Shown here piece after piece: positions 21,312 to 32,931 of a DNA stretch of 64,000 nt. Under the pieces are notes generated by a model that saw nothing but the letters and a program-made list of their open reading frames with translations, ran no database searches and had not been told where the DNA came from. A program made the position numbers and the translations under genes. Numbering within the stretch: position 1 is the first letter of the stretch; each line of letters opens with the position of its first letter. Origin of the DNA: Amorphophallus konjac (Eukaryota; Streptophyta; Magnoliopsida; Alismatales; Araceae); NCBI GenBank assembly GCA_022559845.1, contig CM040128.1, positions 266,544,698-266,608,697 of the forward strand. The letters run 5' to 3'.

Positions 21312-23068
21312 CGTATACCTTGAGTTTTTAAGATTTAAAAATCAAGAGAATTGAATTTAAACCGCCTTAGAAAGATTGGGATGTAATTTAGAATGGTGGA
21401 ATCGATAGAAGAACAAATAGACAATTATAATGAAACTAAGGTGAACTAAGAAGAGAAATAACTTTTAAACCAGACAAAATTAGAAGAAGTGACAGAAGAC
21501 AAAGTTGAAGATCGGAGGGCTAGGAAAAACTTTTATGAAGAGTGTAGAGAGAGAAAATGAGAGGAAGGAGGTGAAAATTAGGAAAATATGAAACCTATGC
21601 GCCCGGATGAACAGTAAAAATGTTAAATATAGAACTACTAGAAAATTAAAATAACTCAAAAAATAAGAAGAATTAGAGGAAGTGGTAGAAGAATAAAAGT
21701 TAGATCTATAAGAGAGAACTAACTTTAATGAAGAACTCAGAATGAAAAGATGATTGGAAGGGCTTCAAAATGAAGAAATGGTAGAAGGTATCAACTTGGA
21801 TGAATAGTAACAGACCATGATAGAACTTAGAAAAATATGTAATAACTTAAAAACAGAGAGGAATTAGAGAAAATGGTAAAAATAGAAAATGTGTAGAATT
21901 GAAATATGAACAACGTTGAAGAAGACAAGAAATTAAAATAACGAATAGAAAATTACGTAAATGGCTATGAAAGGGCTAAAATCTTAAGAACTTGTAATAA
22001 CCACCCCTCAAAATTCAAAATTTCTAATAATTTAAATGAATAATAAGATTGAAAGAAATTAAAATTTGAAGGGGCCTCCTGCCCCTCTCTCCTTGATTCT
22101 TCAAATACACCACTTGAACATTCTTACAAAAACTAATAACAAGAAGAGAACTTTAAAATGAATTACAAGAGCTCCCCTCTTAAATCATACCCCAACTCCT
22201 CTTTATATAGGCCCTCTGCCCCTCTGTTTCTTGCTCTCTCTCCTTTCTATTATGTCTCTGCCGTCGGGTGAGAACTGCTCGAAGGATGCGGCTTGGCCGT
22301 GTGAACCCGTCGAAGTGCTGCGTGAATCCTCCCGAAGCCTGTGACTGCGCCTGCATGCGCATTGACCCGCCAGAAGGAAGACTGCCGACTTGGCCTTACG
22401 CGTTGCCTTGTGCGAGGGCTCGCGTGAGAAGGCCTCTTGCGTGAGAACATTCGAGCCCGTGTACTGCCAACGTCGTCGACCGTGCCGCCCAACGCTCAAG
22501 CCAGCTGCATCCAACGCGAGAGAAGCACGCACGCGCCTTTGTCTTGGCTGTCCTCCACCTGTTGACCGTGGACCTCATACCCTGCTGCCCTTTTGACCTG
22601 CCGTGCATCATTCGTGGACCCCTGCCGGTGTGAAGGCTGCAGCCATGGAGCCCTCAACCTCCTCTTTTCTGCGCCAAAAGGAGCCCGCTCAAATGCATGA
22701 AATTAAGCCCGTGTGAGCGTTCGTGAGCCCATGCATGTGAAGCACCCGTTACGTTCGCATGAAGCTTTGGCCTCACGTTGAAGCCTCCACGAAGCCCTCA
22801 CATGCATGACTTTTAACTTGTATAAGCATGGGCTTATTATACATATTATATATAAGTATGCTTTATACTAATATATCCTATACATATCATATTACGAACA
22901 TATGTTACAAAGGCCACTGCAGCTATTATGTATAGGTATATTATATATAGATATATGTTATATATATAAATAGATATATCTAATATAGATTTGTTAATAT
23001 ATATATATAATATATATATTATATGAATATATATATAGATATATATCATATAATATATATATATATTA

Positions 23069-23150
<82 letters not shown>

Positions 23151-23390
23151 TCTTTTGAAATCGTTTGACTTAGATTGAGCTTGGTGGCATGGCTTTGGCT
23201 CATGTTTTGTGTAGACTTGTGGAGTTCTTGTCGATAACATATTTATCGATCAAATTATAATAATTTTATCAAACTAAGCATTTTGATCGAAAAATAATAT
23301 TAAGTGTGATAAGTGCATAATTATTCATATTAAAGCTCATAAAAAGTGTGAATATCATAAATTAACTCATACAAATGTACACTTATCACA
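21312..23390 (-). repeat. Family B LTR1 (truncated at its 3' end)
   Basis: Matches 26340-28336 closely; the last about 138 bp of the LTR (26202-26340 in LTR2) are missing. It has a TATA box on the minus strand at 22202-22209, a GC-rich block at about 22250-22800 and a long TA microsatellite. The GC-rich block gives ORFs on both strands that are repeated in all three LTRs; I regard them as composition effects. Confidence 0.88.
23073..23147. repeat. (TA)n microsatellite in LTR1
   Basis: Almost pure TA for about 75 bp. The matching places in LTR2 (about 28078-28097) and LTR3 (about 48248-48276) are much shorter, so the expansion is specific to this copy. Confidence 0.9.
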
Positions 23391-24753
23391 CCCCCCAACT
23401 TACTCATTGCTAGTCCCTTAGCAATGCAAACAATTGTAAATTAAGGACCAACAAGAGTTTAAAATATCCATGTCTCATTTTCAGAGCATCTTTCATAGAG
23501 TTAACTAAAGATTAGGAATTTAGAATTAATACATACTAGCCTTATGTAGGAAATTAGGGTACATGAACAAGAATTCTATTTAAAATTCAGTAGCACTTGT
23601 GCATGTGTAATACTAAATTCACAACATAGACAAGTGCATCCCCCATTTGCTATTCTAAGTAAGTGCCTTTCAACCCTGTACTTCTTAAACATAGCATTAA
23701 GCATAATAGCTTTTGTCTGCCTTATTATTTTGTCCCTTTTAGGATCTCTATTTTTTTTCTCTCGACTTTTTTTCTATACACACATAATGATGCACTACCC
23801 TTCATTACTTTACGTGAACTTCAACACGTCTTAAGTGAAGTAGGCCCGGTTACACAGATCAAGGTTCCCTTTTCCTTTTGACGCGAACCTCAACACATCT
23901 TAGGTGAAGTAGGCCCGGTTACTCAGAATCGGAGCATTTTTTATGGTGTTTTTTTTCTCAATTTTTATAATTATGTTTTTGCACTAATTTTGATAGATAA
24001 CTTGACAGAAAGCTAAAGATCTCTTCTTTAAGAAGTGCTGAATATCAGGCAATATACCCAAAATAGTAGAAGGCTTGTCCTGCTTCTTTCATTAGCGTGT
24101 AACGTGATTTTATTTCATTTTTCTAAAGTGCACATGAGCTTTAAAAAGATTCTTATATCAGTTTTCCATGGCTAGATTACATCAATTTTCCATCATCCTT
24201 ATCCCAATCTTTTCTATTCTAGAATGGCTTTCAATGGAAGTATGAATCATGAAAACTCAATTGGGTGTTTGTAGTTGTTCCAAAAAAAATGAGGTTAAAA
24301 AAATTGAGGTTGTTGAGGTTGAAAATTTGAGGTTGTATATATGAATGCAACTTATGCAACATGATTTCCGTCCCCCCAACTTAAATGACATTGTCCTCAA
24401 TGGCATGAACAATATGGAACAATAGAACAATGTAGACATGTTATGTTTGGGAAAGAACAGGACAACCTGATGTGTACTTCGACGGCCGTAGTGTTTGAGA
24501 GGCGGTACTTGACTTTGAAAATCGGAGCAACAGAGGAAGCAATCAGCTCTCTCCCCCCAACTTATCCTTTATTCAAATCTGTAAAATAAACACAAAACCA
24601 CAATAAAAACTTGGGTTGCCTCCCAAGAAGCTATTTATTCTCACACAGAAATCACAAAAATTTTGAGTTGCCTCCCAAGAAGCGCTTAGTTTAACGTCTT
24701 CAGCCAGACATATTACACTTCACTAACCAACGGGTGGCATTCAGAATGAGCCA
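23391..24753 (-). other. Family B interior 1, 3' untranslated part with PPT-like repeats
   Basis: No gene is seen. On the minus strand AAGTTGGGGGG occurs three times: at the LTR border (23391-23401, the real polypurine tract), near 24372 and near 24553. A 30-35-bp unit, GGTTGCCTCCCAAGAAGC, is tandemly duplicated at about 24612-24690, a feature known from plant Athila-like elements. A duplicated segment around 'GAACCTCAACACATCTTAGG' lies at 23815-23925. Confidence 0.65.
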
Positions 24754-26102
24754 CTAAATGATCTTATCCTCCGATAAATTCCAGCCCGTGTACCATTGGA
24801 GGAAAAGATTATGCCTCGATGCATGTGGGCTAGACGCATGCCAAGGTGGGTTTAGGAATTTGGATGGACCCTTTCGGTTAAAGAATGGTGGAGGAATTAT
24901 CATATCTTCAATTATAAAATATTCCTCTGTATGTTTAAGGTCCTTATAAGTATTAAACACATCAATGCGGACATTAATTTTCCTTAGCTTTTCTCCTTCA
25001 TCCTCAATTTTAAGATGTACTTGCGTATTGTTTAGGTGAGAGAGGATAAGGGTGTTATGGATTTTTGGGGAATCTACCACATGGCCAGTGTCAAGGAGAT
25101 AAGGAGGATTAGGAATGAAATCAGTGCGCTCCTCAACACAAGAATTCTCAGAAGGCTCATATGGATCTAACCAGTTGGTGAGTTGCAGAATATTTGGAAT
25201 GATTATGGATTCACCAAGGTTAGGGATGGGTAAAAGATCCACATCCTCCCCTAAATCAGGAGATGCCCGACTAGAGTGAATTTCAAATGGAGTACCTGGT
25301 TCCTCATTTACCGAAGAAGAATGGTTTATGGCCACACTCATTTCTCGCTCCACACTCACATTTTCTTCGTCATTCACTTGGAAGAAGGACTTATCAAATT
25401 CAGGAAGGGCAAGTAAAGGAATTTGATCAGTGACGGGCAAATCCTCTTCTTCTTCCCCTGACTTAAGATCATCAGATTCATCATAATCCTCTTCACAATT
25501 CTTAGGCTGCTCTTCCTTAAAGTCCTCATCATAAAACTCCCCCATTATTCTCTCAAGATCAAAAGGGATATGAGTGTTAGGCTGGGGAATCATAGATTGA
25601 TCATATGGACTTTTATTGTCATCAAATGCAAGAAGTTGGCCCTCAAGACTAGTAGTGGAGTTGCTAGGCATTGGATCGACTTCCATTTCTATGATGTTTT
25701 TAGCAACCCGGCTCACATGAGCCTCAAAGTTTTGTAGTTATTCCTGACAGGCTTGTTGTTGAGTCTGGAAAAGCCGTGTCAATTGATCAAACATCTCCTC
25801 CTTATGCAAATCTGTGTATGGAGGAGATAGATAAGTGGGCTGAGAGTCAATTGTGATGGATAGTAGTTTGAAGGGTACTCAGTCCGAGAATGAGATGGTG
25901 GAGAGTGTATGGGTTGCCCTCCATAATAGGGTTGATCATAAGAATCATTTGGGTATGTGGCCAAATTTTGAAAATCTTGTTCTTGAGGACTGTGGTATTG
26001 ATCCTGATAAGACTCCCAAGAAGAATCATGTTGATCTCTCCAACCAGAATTAAAGTTATTTGGACATGGGTCAAAATAAGGTGTGGAGAGTTCTGGAGAC
26101 AT
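24754..26102 (-). pseudogene. Family B gag-like ORF, copy 1
   Basis: Two ORFs (26102-25779 and 25716-24754) form one original frame, broken by a 1-bp difference from copy 2 near 25851 and by TAA at 25738-25740. The N-terminal part is rich in Y, P, Q and S (PCPNNFNSGWRDQHDSSWES), as in Athila-like gag C-termini. Then come a predicted coiled coil (TRLFQTQQQA ... EAHVSRVAKNI), an acidic stretch rich in E and D (about 25430-25560) and a C-terminal part ending PPPFFNRKGPSKF. No zinc knuckle, protease, RT or integrase is present. It is probably a gag derivative; the function is unproven. Confidence 0.6.
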
Positions 26103-26177
26103 TTGGGTTTACCTTGCTTGGTCCATCCAAGAGATTGTTGGTTGATTTTCCAGCTAGAGGTATAAGTATCTGCAGAT

Positions 26178-26197
26178 GATCCCCGGCAACGGCGCCA
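26178..26197 (-). other. Primer-binding site, Asp-tRNA type (family B unit 1)
   Basis: The minus strand reads TGGCGCCGTTGCCGGGGATC, complementary to the Asp-tRNA 3' end. It begins 4 bp after the CA that ends LTR2 at 26202. Confidence 0.88.
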
Positions 26198-26201
26198 AAA
26201 T

Positions 26202-28336
26202 TGATGGCGGGAAAACGCACGTCGTTAATACGCCCCACTATCAAATTAAAATATCCGGCCCATAAATTAAATAAATAGAATAGTTAAGTGATGAGACCGA
26301 GTCGAATCCACGGGAGAGAAGTAGATTTGAAAGTTGAAAACCTTGAGTTTTTAAGATTTAAAAATCAAGAGAATTGAATTTAAACCGCCTAGAAAGATTG
26401 GGATGCAATTTAGAATGGTGGAATCGATAGAAGAACAAATAGACAATTATAATGAAACTAAGGTGAACGAGGAAGAGAAATAACTTTTAAACTTGACAAA
26501 ATTAGAAGAAGTGACAGAAGACAAAGTTGAAGATCGGAGGGTTAGGAAAAACTTTTATGAAGAGTGCAGAGAGAGAAAATGAGAGGAAGGAGGTGAAAAT
26601 TAGGAAAACATGGAACCTATGCGCGTGGATGAACAGTAAAAATGTTAAATACAGAACTGCAGGAAAATTAAAATAACTCAAAAAATAAGAAGAATTAGAG
26701 GAAGTGGTAGAAGAATAAAAGTTAGATCTATAAAAGAGGAACAATTTTCATGAAGAACTCAGAATGAAAAGAGGATTGAAAAGGCTTCAAAATGAAGAAA
26801 TGGTAGAAGGTATCAACTTGGATGAATAGTAACTGACCAGGACAGAACGTAGAAAAATATGCAATAACTTAAAAACAGAGAGGAACTAGAGAAAATGGTA
26901 AAAAAAGAAAATGTGTAGAATTGAAATATGAACAACGTTGAAGAAGACAAGAAATTGAAATAACGAATAGAAAATTACGTAAATGACTATGAAATGACTA
27001 AAATCTTAAGAACTTGCAATAACCACCCCTCAAAATTCCAAAATTTCTAATAATTTAAATGAATAATAAGATTGAAAGATATTAAAATTTGAAGGGGCAT
27101 CCTGCCCCTCTCTCCTTGATTCTTCAAATACATCACTTGAACATTCTTACAAAAACTAATAACAAGAAGAGAACTTTAAAATGAATTACAAGAGCTTCCC
27201 CCCCCCTCTTAAATCATACCCCAACTCCTCTTTATATAGGCCCTCTGCCCCTCTGTTTCTTGCTCTCTCTCCTTTCTATTATGTCTCTGCCGTCGGGTGA
27301 GAACTGCTCGAAGGATGCGGCTTGGCCGTGTGAACCCGTCGAAGTGCTGCGTGAATCCTCCCGAAGCCTGTGACTGCGCCTGCATGCGCATTGACCCGCC
27401 AGAAGGAAGACTGCCGACTTGGCCTTACGCGTTGCCTTGTGCGAGGGCTCGCGTGAGAAGGCCTCTTGCGTGAGAACATTCGAGCCCGTGTACTGCCAAC
27501 GTCGTCGACCGTGCCGCCCAACGCTCAAGCCAGCTGCATCCAACGCGAGAGAAGCACGCACGCGCCTTTGTCTTGGCTGTCCTCCACCTGTTGACCGTGG
27601 ACCTCATACCCTGCTGCCCTTTTGACCTGCCGTGCATCATTTGTGGACCCCTGTCGGTGTGAAGGCTGCAGCCATGGAGCCCTCAACCTCCTCTTTTGTG
27701 CGCCAGAAGGAGCCCGCTCAAATGCATGAAATTAAGCCCGTGTGAGCGTTCGTGAGCCCATGCATGTGAAGCACCCGTTACGTTCGCATGAAGCTTTGGC
27801 CTCACGTTGAAGCCTCCACGAAACCCTCACATGCATGACTTTTAACTTGTATAAGCATGGGCTTATTATACATATTATATATAAGTATGCTTTATACTAA
27901 TATATCCTATACATATCATATTACGAACATATGTTACAAAGGCCACTGCAGCTATTATGTATAGGTATATTATATATAGATATATGTTATATATATAAAT
28001 AGATATATCTAATATAGATATGTTAATATATATATAATATATATATTATATGAATATATATATAGATATATATCATATAATATATATATATATATATCTT
28101 TTGAAATCGTTTGACTTAGATTGAGCTTGGTGGCATGGCTTTGGCTCATGTTTTGTGTAGACTTGTGGAGTTCTTGTCGATAACATATTTATCGATCAAA
28201 TTATAATAATTTTATCAAACTAAGCATTTTGATCGAAAAATAATATTAAGTGTGATAAGTGCATAATAATTCATATTAAAGCTCATAAAAAGTGTGAATA
28301 TCATAAATTAACTCATACAAATGTACACTTATCACA
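26202..28336 (-). repeat. Family B LTR2, complete (2135 bp)
   Basis: On the minus strand it starts TGTGATAAGTGTACAT and ends CCCGCCATCA. It serves at once as 5' LTR of unit 1 (primer site at 26178) and 3' LTR of unit 2 (polypurine tract at 28337-28347). The minus-strand TATA box is near 27232-27239. Confidence 0.92.
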
Positions 28337-29646
28337 CCCCCCAACTTACTCATTACTAGTCCCTTAGCAATGCAAACAATTGTAAATTAAGGACCAACAA
28401 GAGTTTAAAATATCCATGTCTCATTTCCAGAGTATCTTTCATAGAGTTAACTAAAGATTAGGAATTTAGAATTAATACATACTAGCCTTATGTAGGAAAT
28501 TAGGGTACAGGAACCAGAATTCTATTTAAAATTCAGTAGCACTTGTGCATGTGTAATACTAAATTCACAACGTAGACAAGTGCGTCCCCCATTTGCTATT
28601 CTAAGTAAGTGCCCTTCAACCCTGCACTTATTAAACATAGCATTAAGCATAATAGCTTTTATCTGTCTTATTATTTTGTCCCTTTTAGGATCTCTATTTT
28701 TTTTCTCTCGACTTTTTTTCTATACACACATGATGCTGCACTACCCTTCATTACTTTACGCGAACCTCAACACGTCTTAAGTGAAGTAGGCCTGGTTACA
28801 CAGATCAAGGTTCCCTTTTTCCTTTTGACGCGAACCTCAACACATCTTAGGTGAAGTAGGCCCGGTTACTCAGAATCGGAGCATTTTTTATGGTGTTTTT
28901 TTTCTCAATTTTTATAATTATGTTTTTGCACTAATTTTGATAGATAACTTGACAGAAAGCTAAAGATCTCTTCTTTAAGAAGTGCTGAATATCAGGCAAC
29001 ATACCCAAAATAGTAGAAGGCTTGTCCTGCTTCTTTCATTAGCGTGTAACGTGATTTTATTTCATTTTTCTAAAGTGCACATGAACTTTAAAAAGATTCT
29101 TATATCAGTTTTTCATGGCTAGATTATATCAATTTTCCATCATCCTTATCCCAATCTTTTCTATTCTAGAATGACTTTCAATGGAAGTATGAATCATGAA
29201 AACTCAATCGGGTGTTTGTAGTTGTTCCAAAAAAAATGAGGTTAAAAAAATTGAGGTTGTTGAGGTTGAAAAATTGAGGTTGTATATATGAATGCAACTT
29301 ATGCAACATGATTTCCGTCCCCCCAACTTAAATGACATTGTCCTCAATGGCATGAACAATATGGAACAATAGAACAATGTAGACATGATATGTTTGGGAA
29401 AGAACAGGACAACTTGATGTGTACTTCGACGGCCGTAGTGTTTGAGAGGCGGTACTTGACTTTGAAAATCGGAGTAACAGAGGAAGCAATCAGCTCTCTC
29501 CCCCCAACTTATCCTTTATTCAAATCTGTAAAATAAACACAAAACCACAATAAAAACTTGGGTTGCCTCCCAAGAAGCTATTTATTCTCACACAGAAATC
29601 ACAAAAATTTTGGGTTGCCTCCCAAGAAGCGCTTAGTTTAACGTCT
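28337..29646 (-). other. Family B interior 2, 3' untranslated part
   Basis: Near-identical to 23391-24753, with the same three AAGTTGGGGG tracts and the duplicated GGTTGCCTCCCAAGAAGC unit. No gene is seen. Confidence 0.7.
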
Positions 29647-30737
29647 TCAGCCAAACATATTACACTTCACTAACCAACGGGTGGCATTCAGAATGAGCCA
29701 CCAAATGATCTTATCCTCCAATAAATTCCAGCCCGTGTACCATTGGAGGAAAAGATTATGCCTCGATGCATGTGGGCTAGACGCATGCCAAGGTGGGTCT
29801 AGGAATTTGGATGGACCCTTTTGGTTAAAGAATGGTGGAGGAATTATCATATCTTCAATTATAAAATATTCCTCTGTATGTTTAAGGTCCTTATAAGTAT
29901 TAAACACATCAATGCGGACCTTAATTTTCCTTAGCTTTTCTCTTTCATCCTCAATTTTAAGATGTACTTGCGTATTATTTAGGTGAGAGAGGATAAGGGT
30001 GTTATGGATTTTTGGGGAATCTACCACATGGCCAGTGTCAAGGAGATAAGGAGGATTAGGAATGAAATCGGTGCGCTCCTCAACACAAGAATTCTCAGAA
30101 GGCTCATATGGATCTAACCAGTTGGTGAGTTGCAGAATATTTGGAATGATTATGGATTCACCAAGGTTAGGGATGGGTAAAAGATCCACATCCTCCCCTA
30201 AATCAGGAGATGCCCGACTAGAGTGAATTTCAAATGGAGTGCATGGTTCCTCATTTACCGAAGAAGAAGGGTTTATGGCCACACTCATTTCTCTCTCCAC
30301 ACTCACATTTTCTTCGTCATTCACTTGGAAGAAGGACTTATCAAATTCAGGAAGGGCAAGTAAAGGAATTTGATCATTGACGGGAAAATCCACTTCCTCT
30401 TCTTCTCCCCCTGACTTAAGATCATCAGATTCATCATAATCCTCTTCACAATTCTTAGGCTGCTCTTCCTTTAAGTCCTCATCATAAAACTCCCCCATTA
30501 TTCTCTCAAGATCAAAAGGGATATGGGTGTTAGGCTGGGGAATCATAGATTGATCATATGGACTTTTATTGTCATCAAATGCAGGAAGTTGGCCCTCAAG
30601 ACTTGTAGTGGAGTTGCTAGGCATTGGATCGACTTCCATTTTTATGATGTTTTTAGCAACCCGGCTCACATGAGCCTCAAAGTTTTGTAGTTGTTCCTGG
30701 AAGGCTTGTTGTTGAGTCTGGAAGAGCCGTGTCAATT
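29647..30737 (-). pseudogene. Family B gag-like ORF, copy 2, C-terminal part
   Basis: This is the same protein as copy 1 but open across the place where copy 1 has a stop: TRLFQTQQQAFQEQLQNFEA, then the acidic region and PPPFFNQKGPSKF. The frame is split at 30737 by the autonomous chromovirus. The N-terminal part continues at 38446. The apparent start at 30735 is an artefact of that junction. Confidence 0.65.
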
Positions 30738-31346
30738 TGGTGGGGACACCGGGTCCACTACTGGGCCTACTACTCGGAGCCGACGCCGCACTGCCCCGAC
30801 ACCGAGCTTATGGCTCGGAGATCTCGGAGATCCTTCCTGAAGACTCGGCTTACTGCTACGGTAGTATATTACATATTGAGTATATGTATTTGTGTGTGTA
30901 TGTATACATGTATTCCTACATATACTTTTTTTCCCTTTCGTCTTATTAGGCTAAGTCATGGTCAATAAACATGTGTGTTTTGTGTATTTTATTTGGTTAA
31001 AACCCCCAAGTCAAAAGTTAGGTAGGTAAGCTTGTTTTATTAGGCTAAGGACATATATGCTATTTGTAAAGTTTGAAAGGTGTGGTTGCTATAGCCTCCT
31101 CCTATATAAAGGAAGGCCAAGAGTGTTACGAGATATGATTTGATGAATAGAATGAAAGGTTTGGTTTATGCATGAGAGAGTTTTCCCTCTTTCATTTCCT
31201 TCCCTCTTTCTCCTTGTGAGTTTGAGTGTCGCCCGGTGTGAGACCGTCCGGCGTGAGGCCGAGCTGTGTAAGATAGTAGTTATCCGTTCCCATCATGTTC
31301 GCGTCCCGGAGTGCCGTCGATCCATTCCCACGTCGCCGCCGCGTCA
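30738..31346 (+). repeat. 5' LTR of the chromovirus (609 bp)
   Basis: Starts TGGTGGGGACACCGGG and ends CCGCGTCA. The TATA box TATATAAA is at 31113-31120. The boundary is fixed by the target duplication on the left and the primer site on the right. Confidence 0.95.
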
Positions 31347-31349
31347 AAT

Positions 31350-31361
31350 TGGTATCAGAGC
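31350..31361 (+). other. Primer-binding site, initiator Met-tRNA type (chromovirus)
   Basis: TGGTATCAGAGC begins 4 bp after the LTR's CA, exactly as in A1. Confidence 0.95.
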
Positions 31362-32931
31362 CCAACAAACGGCGCCTCCGTCAACCCGACGTCTCTCTCT
31401 CTCTTTCTCTCTCTAGATTGTTAGAAGTGAAAAAAAAGGAGAAAGAATAGTTGAGTTTTCTGTTGGTCTAGAGAAATAAAAAAAAATTATTATAGAAAAA
31501 AAAGAAGAAATTTTTTTTCTCCTATTACGTTATTTCTCTCTCTCTCTCTCTCTCGGTTCTCAGAAAAAAAACAAAACAAAAGAAAAGAGGAGTGGAAAAA
31601 AAAGAGAGAAAACCACGATTCGCGACACAGGGCCTCGTCGCTCGTGCCTATTCAAACGGGGAGGCCGGCCGCAACGGCCAGCTCCTCCTCCGCCGTTCAT
31701 CCGCCGCGCCCAGCGCCCCCCCCCCCCCCCGTCGCGCGCCACAGCGCCCACACCGCCTCCGCGCCCCGCGCCCACGCGCCCACGGCCCCGTGCCATCGCC
31801 AGGCCCTGGCCGCGCCCGCCCGGCCCGCACGCAGCTGCGCCCGCCGCCCCCGCGCGCCAGCTCGCCCGCCCGCCTCCTGGCCCCGCCCGAGCCCGCTGTT
31901 GCGCACACAGGCGCCCCCGCGCCGGCCTGCGGGTCTGGCCGCGCCCGCTGAGCCCCTCGCGCCCACCGGGCCCCTGCAGCCTCCTTCGGAAGCCCACGCG
32001 TCCTCTCGCGCCCAGCCGCCTCGTGCCGCGCCCGCGTTGACCGCCTCCTTTGGTGACTTTGAGTCATCCGCGTGAGTCACGCATATGATGAAAAAAAAGG
32101 TGTTTGATAGGTTCAAAAGGAGGTTTGAAAAGAGTGTGAGAAAAAAAAAGTTTTAAAAAAAAGAGGAGCTAGATATAATATATATATATATATATTTAGA
32201 TATATATATATCTATAAATATATATATATATATTATAATTTATCAACTGTGGCACCCAAGTCCACGATCGACGACTTGTCAGGTGCCCGAGTCCCCCGGT
32301 CACCGACACACAGTCTGTAATTCACGGAGTGTGAGTGCCCCTGAGTCTCCCTGCACGGAGAAAGTCTGGAGTGATTTGTTCCCCTGCGTGGAAAATTTTT
32401 TAAGCTAAGCGATTTTGTAATAATCCTCCCTGCGCGGAGTAAATTCTTTGTAATCGGTCAAGCTTCATCGACGCCGTGCGGGCACGCACGTCCCCGCTCG
32501 CCCTCGTCTCCGATCGGAGTTAGACTTCTCAGTCTAGCTAGGTGCGTGCTCCCCTCACTTACTCATTTAGTATCTTTTCAATTGCCGCGCGAAGTGAGAG
32601 AGAGCCCGATCCATTCAACCAGTCTCCTGAGTGCATCGCTGTGGACGGAAATCGAGAGCTTGTATGTACCCATCCTTAGGCCCTAGACGGTCACATTATG
32701 GCACCCTAATTGTCAGGAGGTAGTTCCACAACTACTTCGCCTACGGGCGAGCAACTCTCCCTGACCGGTCCCTTCAAATTGGCCCTTTGCCAATCAGCCA
32801 ACAAAATTTGGGTCTATAGCTTGCTAATTATCGGTCCCAGACTGCATCATTTAAGTCCGAGGTCGTGCATGCCACGTTGGTCTAGGAATTCATCTGGCCG
32901 TCTAGAGCGCCCTTCAACTCTATAATCCCAC
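31362..32931 (+). other. Chromovirus 5' leader with GC-rich island
   Basis: No gene is supported. 31430-31600 is A-rich and GA-rich. 31620-32060 is extremely GC-rich and opens long P/A/R-rich frames on both strands, a composition effect. 32175-32236 is a TA microsatellite. 32050-32660 is homologous to the U5-like end of the family A LTR (for example AAGCTTCATCGACGC and CCCCGCTCGCCCTCGTCTC). Confidence 0.7.

Noticed and set aside
22203..22611. ORFs repeated in all three family B LTRs (about 109 codons minus, 68 plus)
   Set aside because: Repetition follows from LTR identity. They overlap in several frames of a GC-rich block just upstream of the TATA box.
31560..32116. ORFs of 119-145 codons on both strands in the chromovirus leader
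   Set aside because: GC-rich sequence suppresses stop codons on all frames; the products are P/A/R or G/R/A runs without domains.
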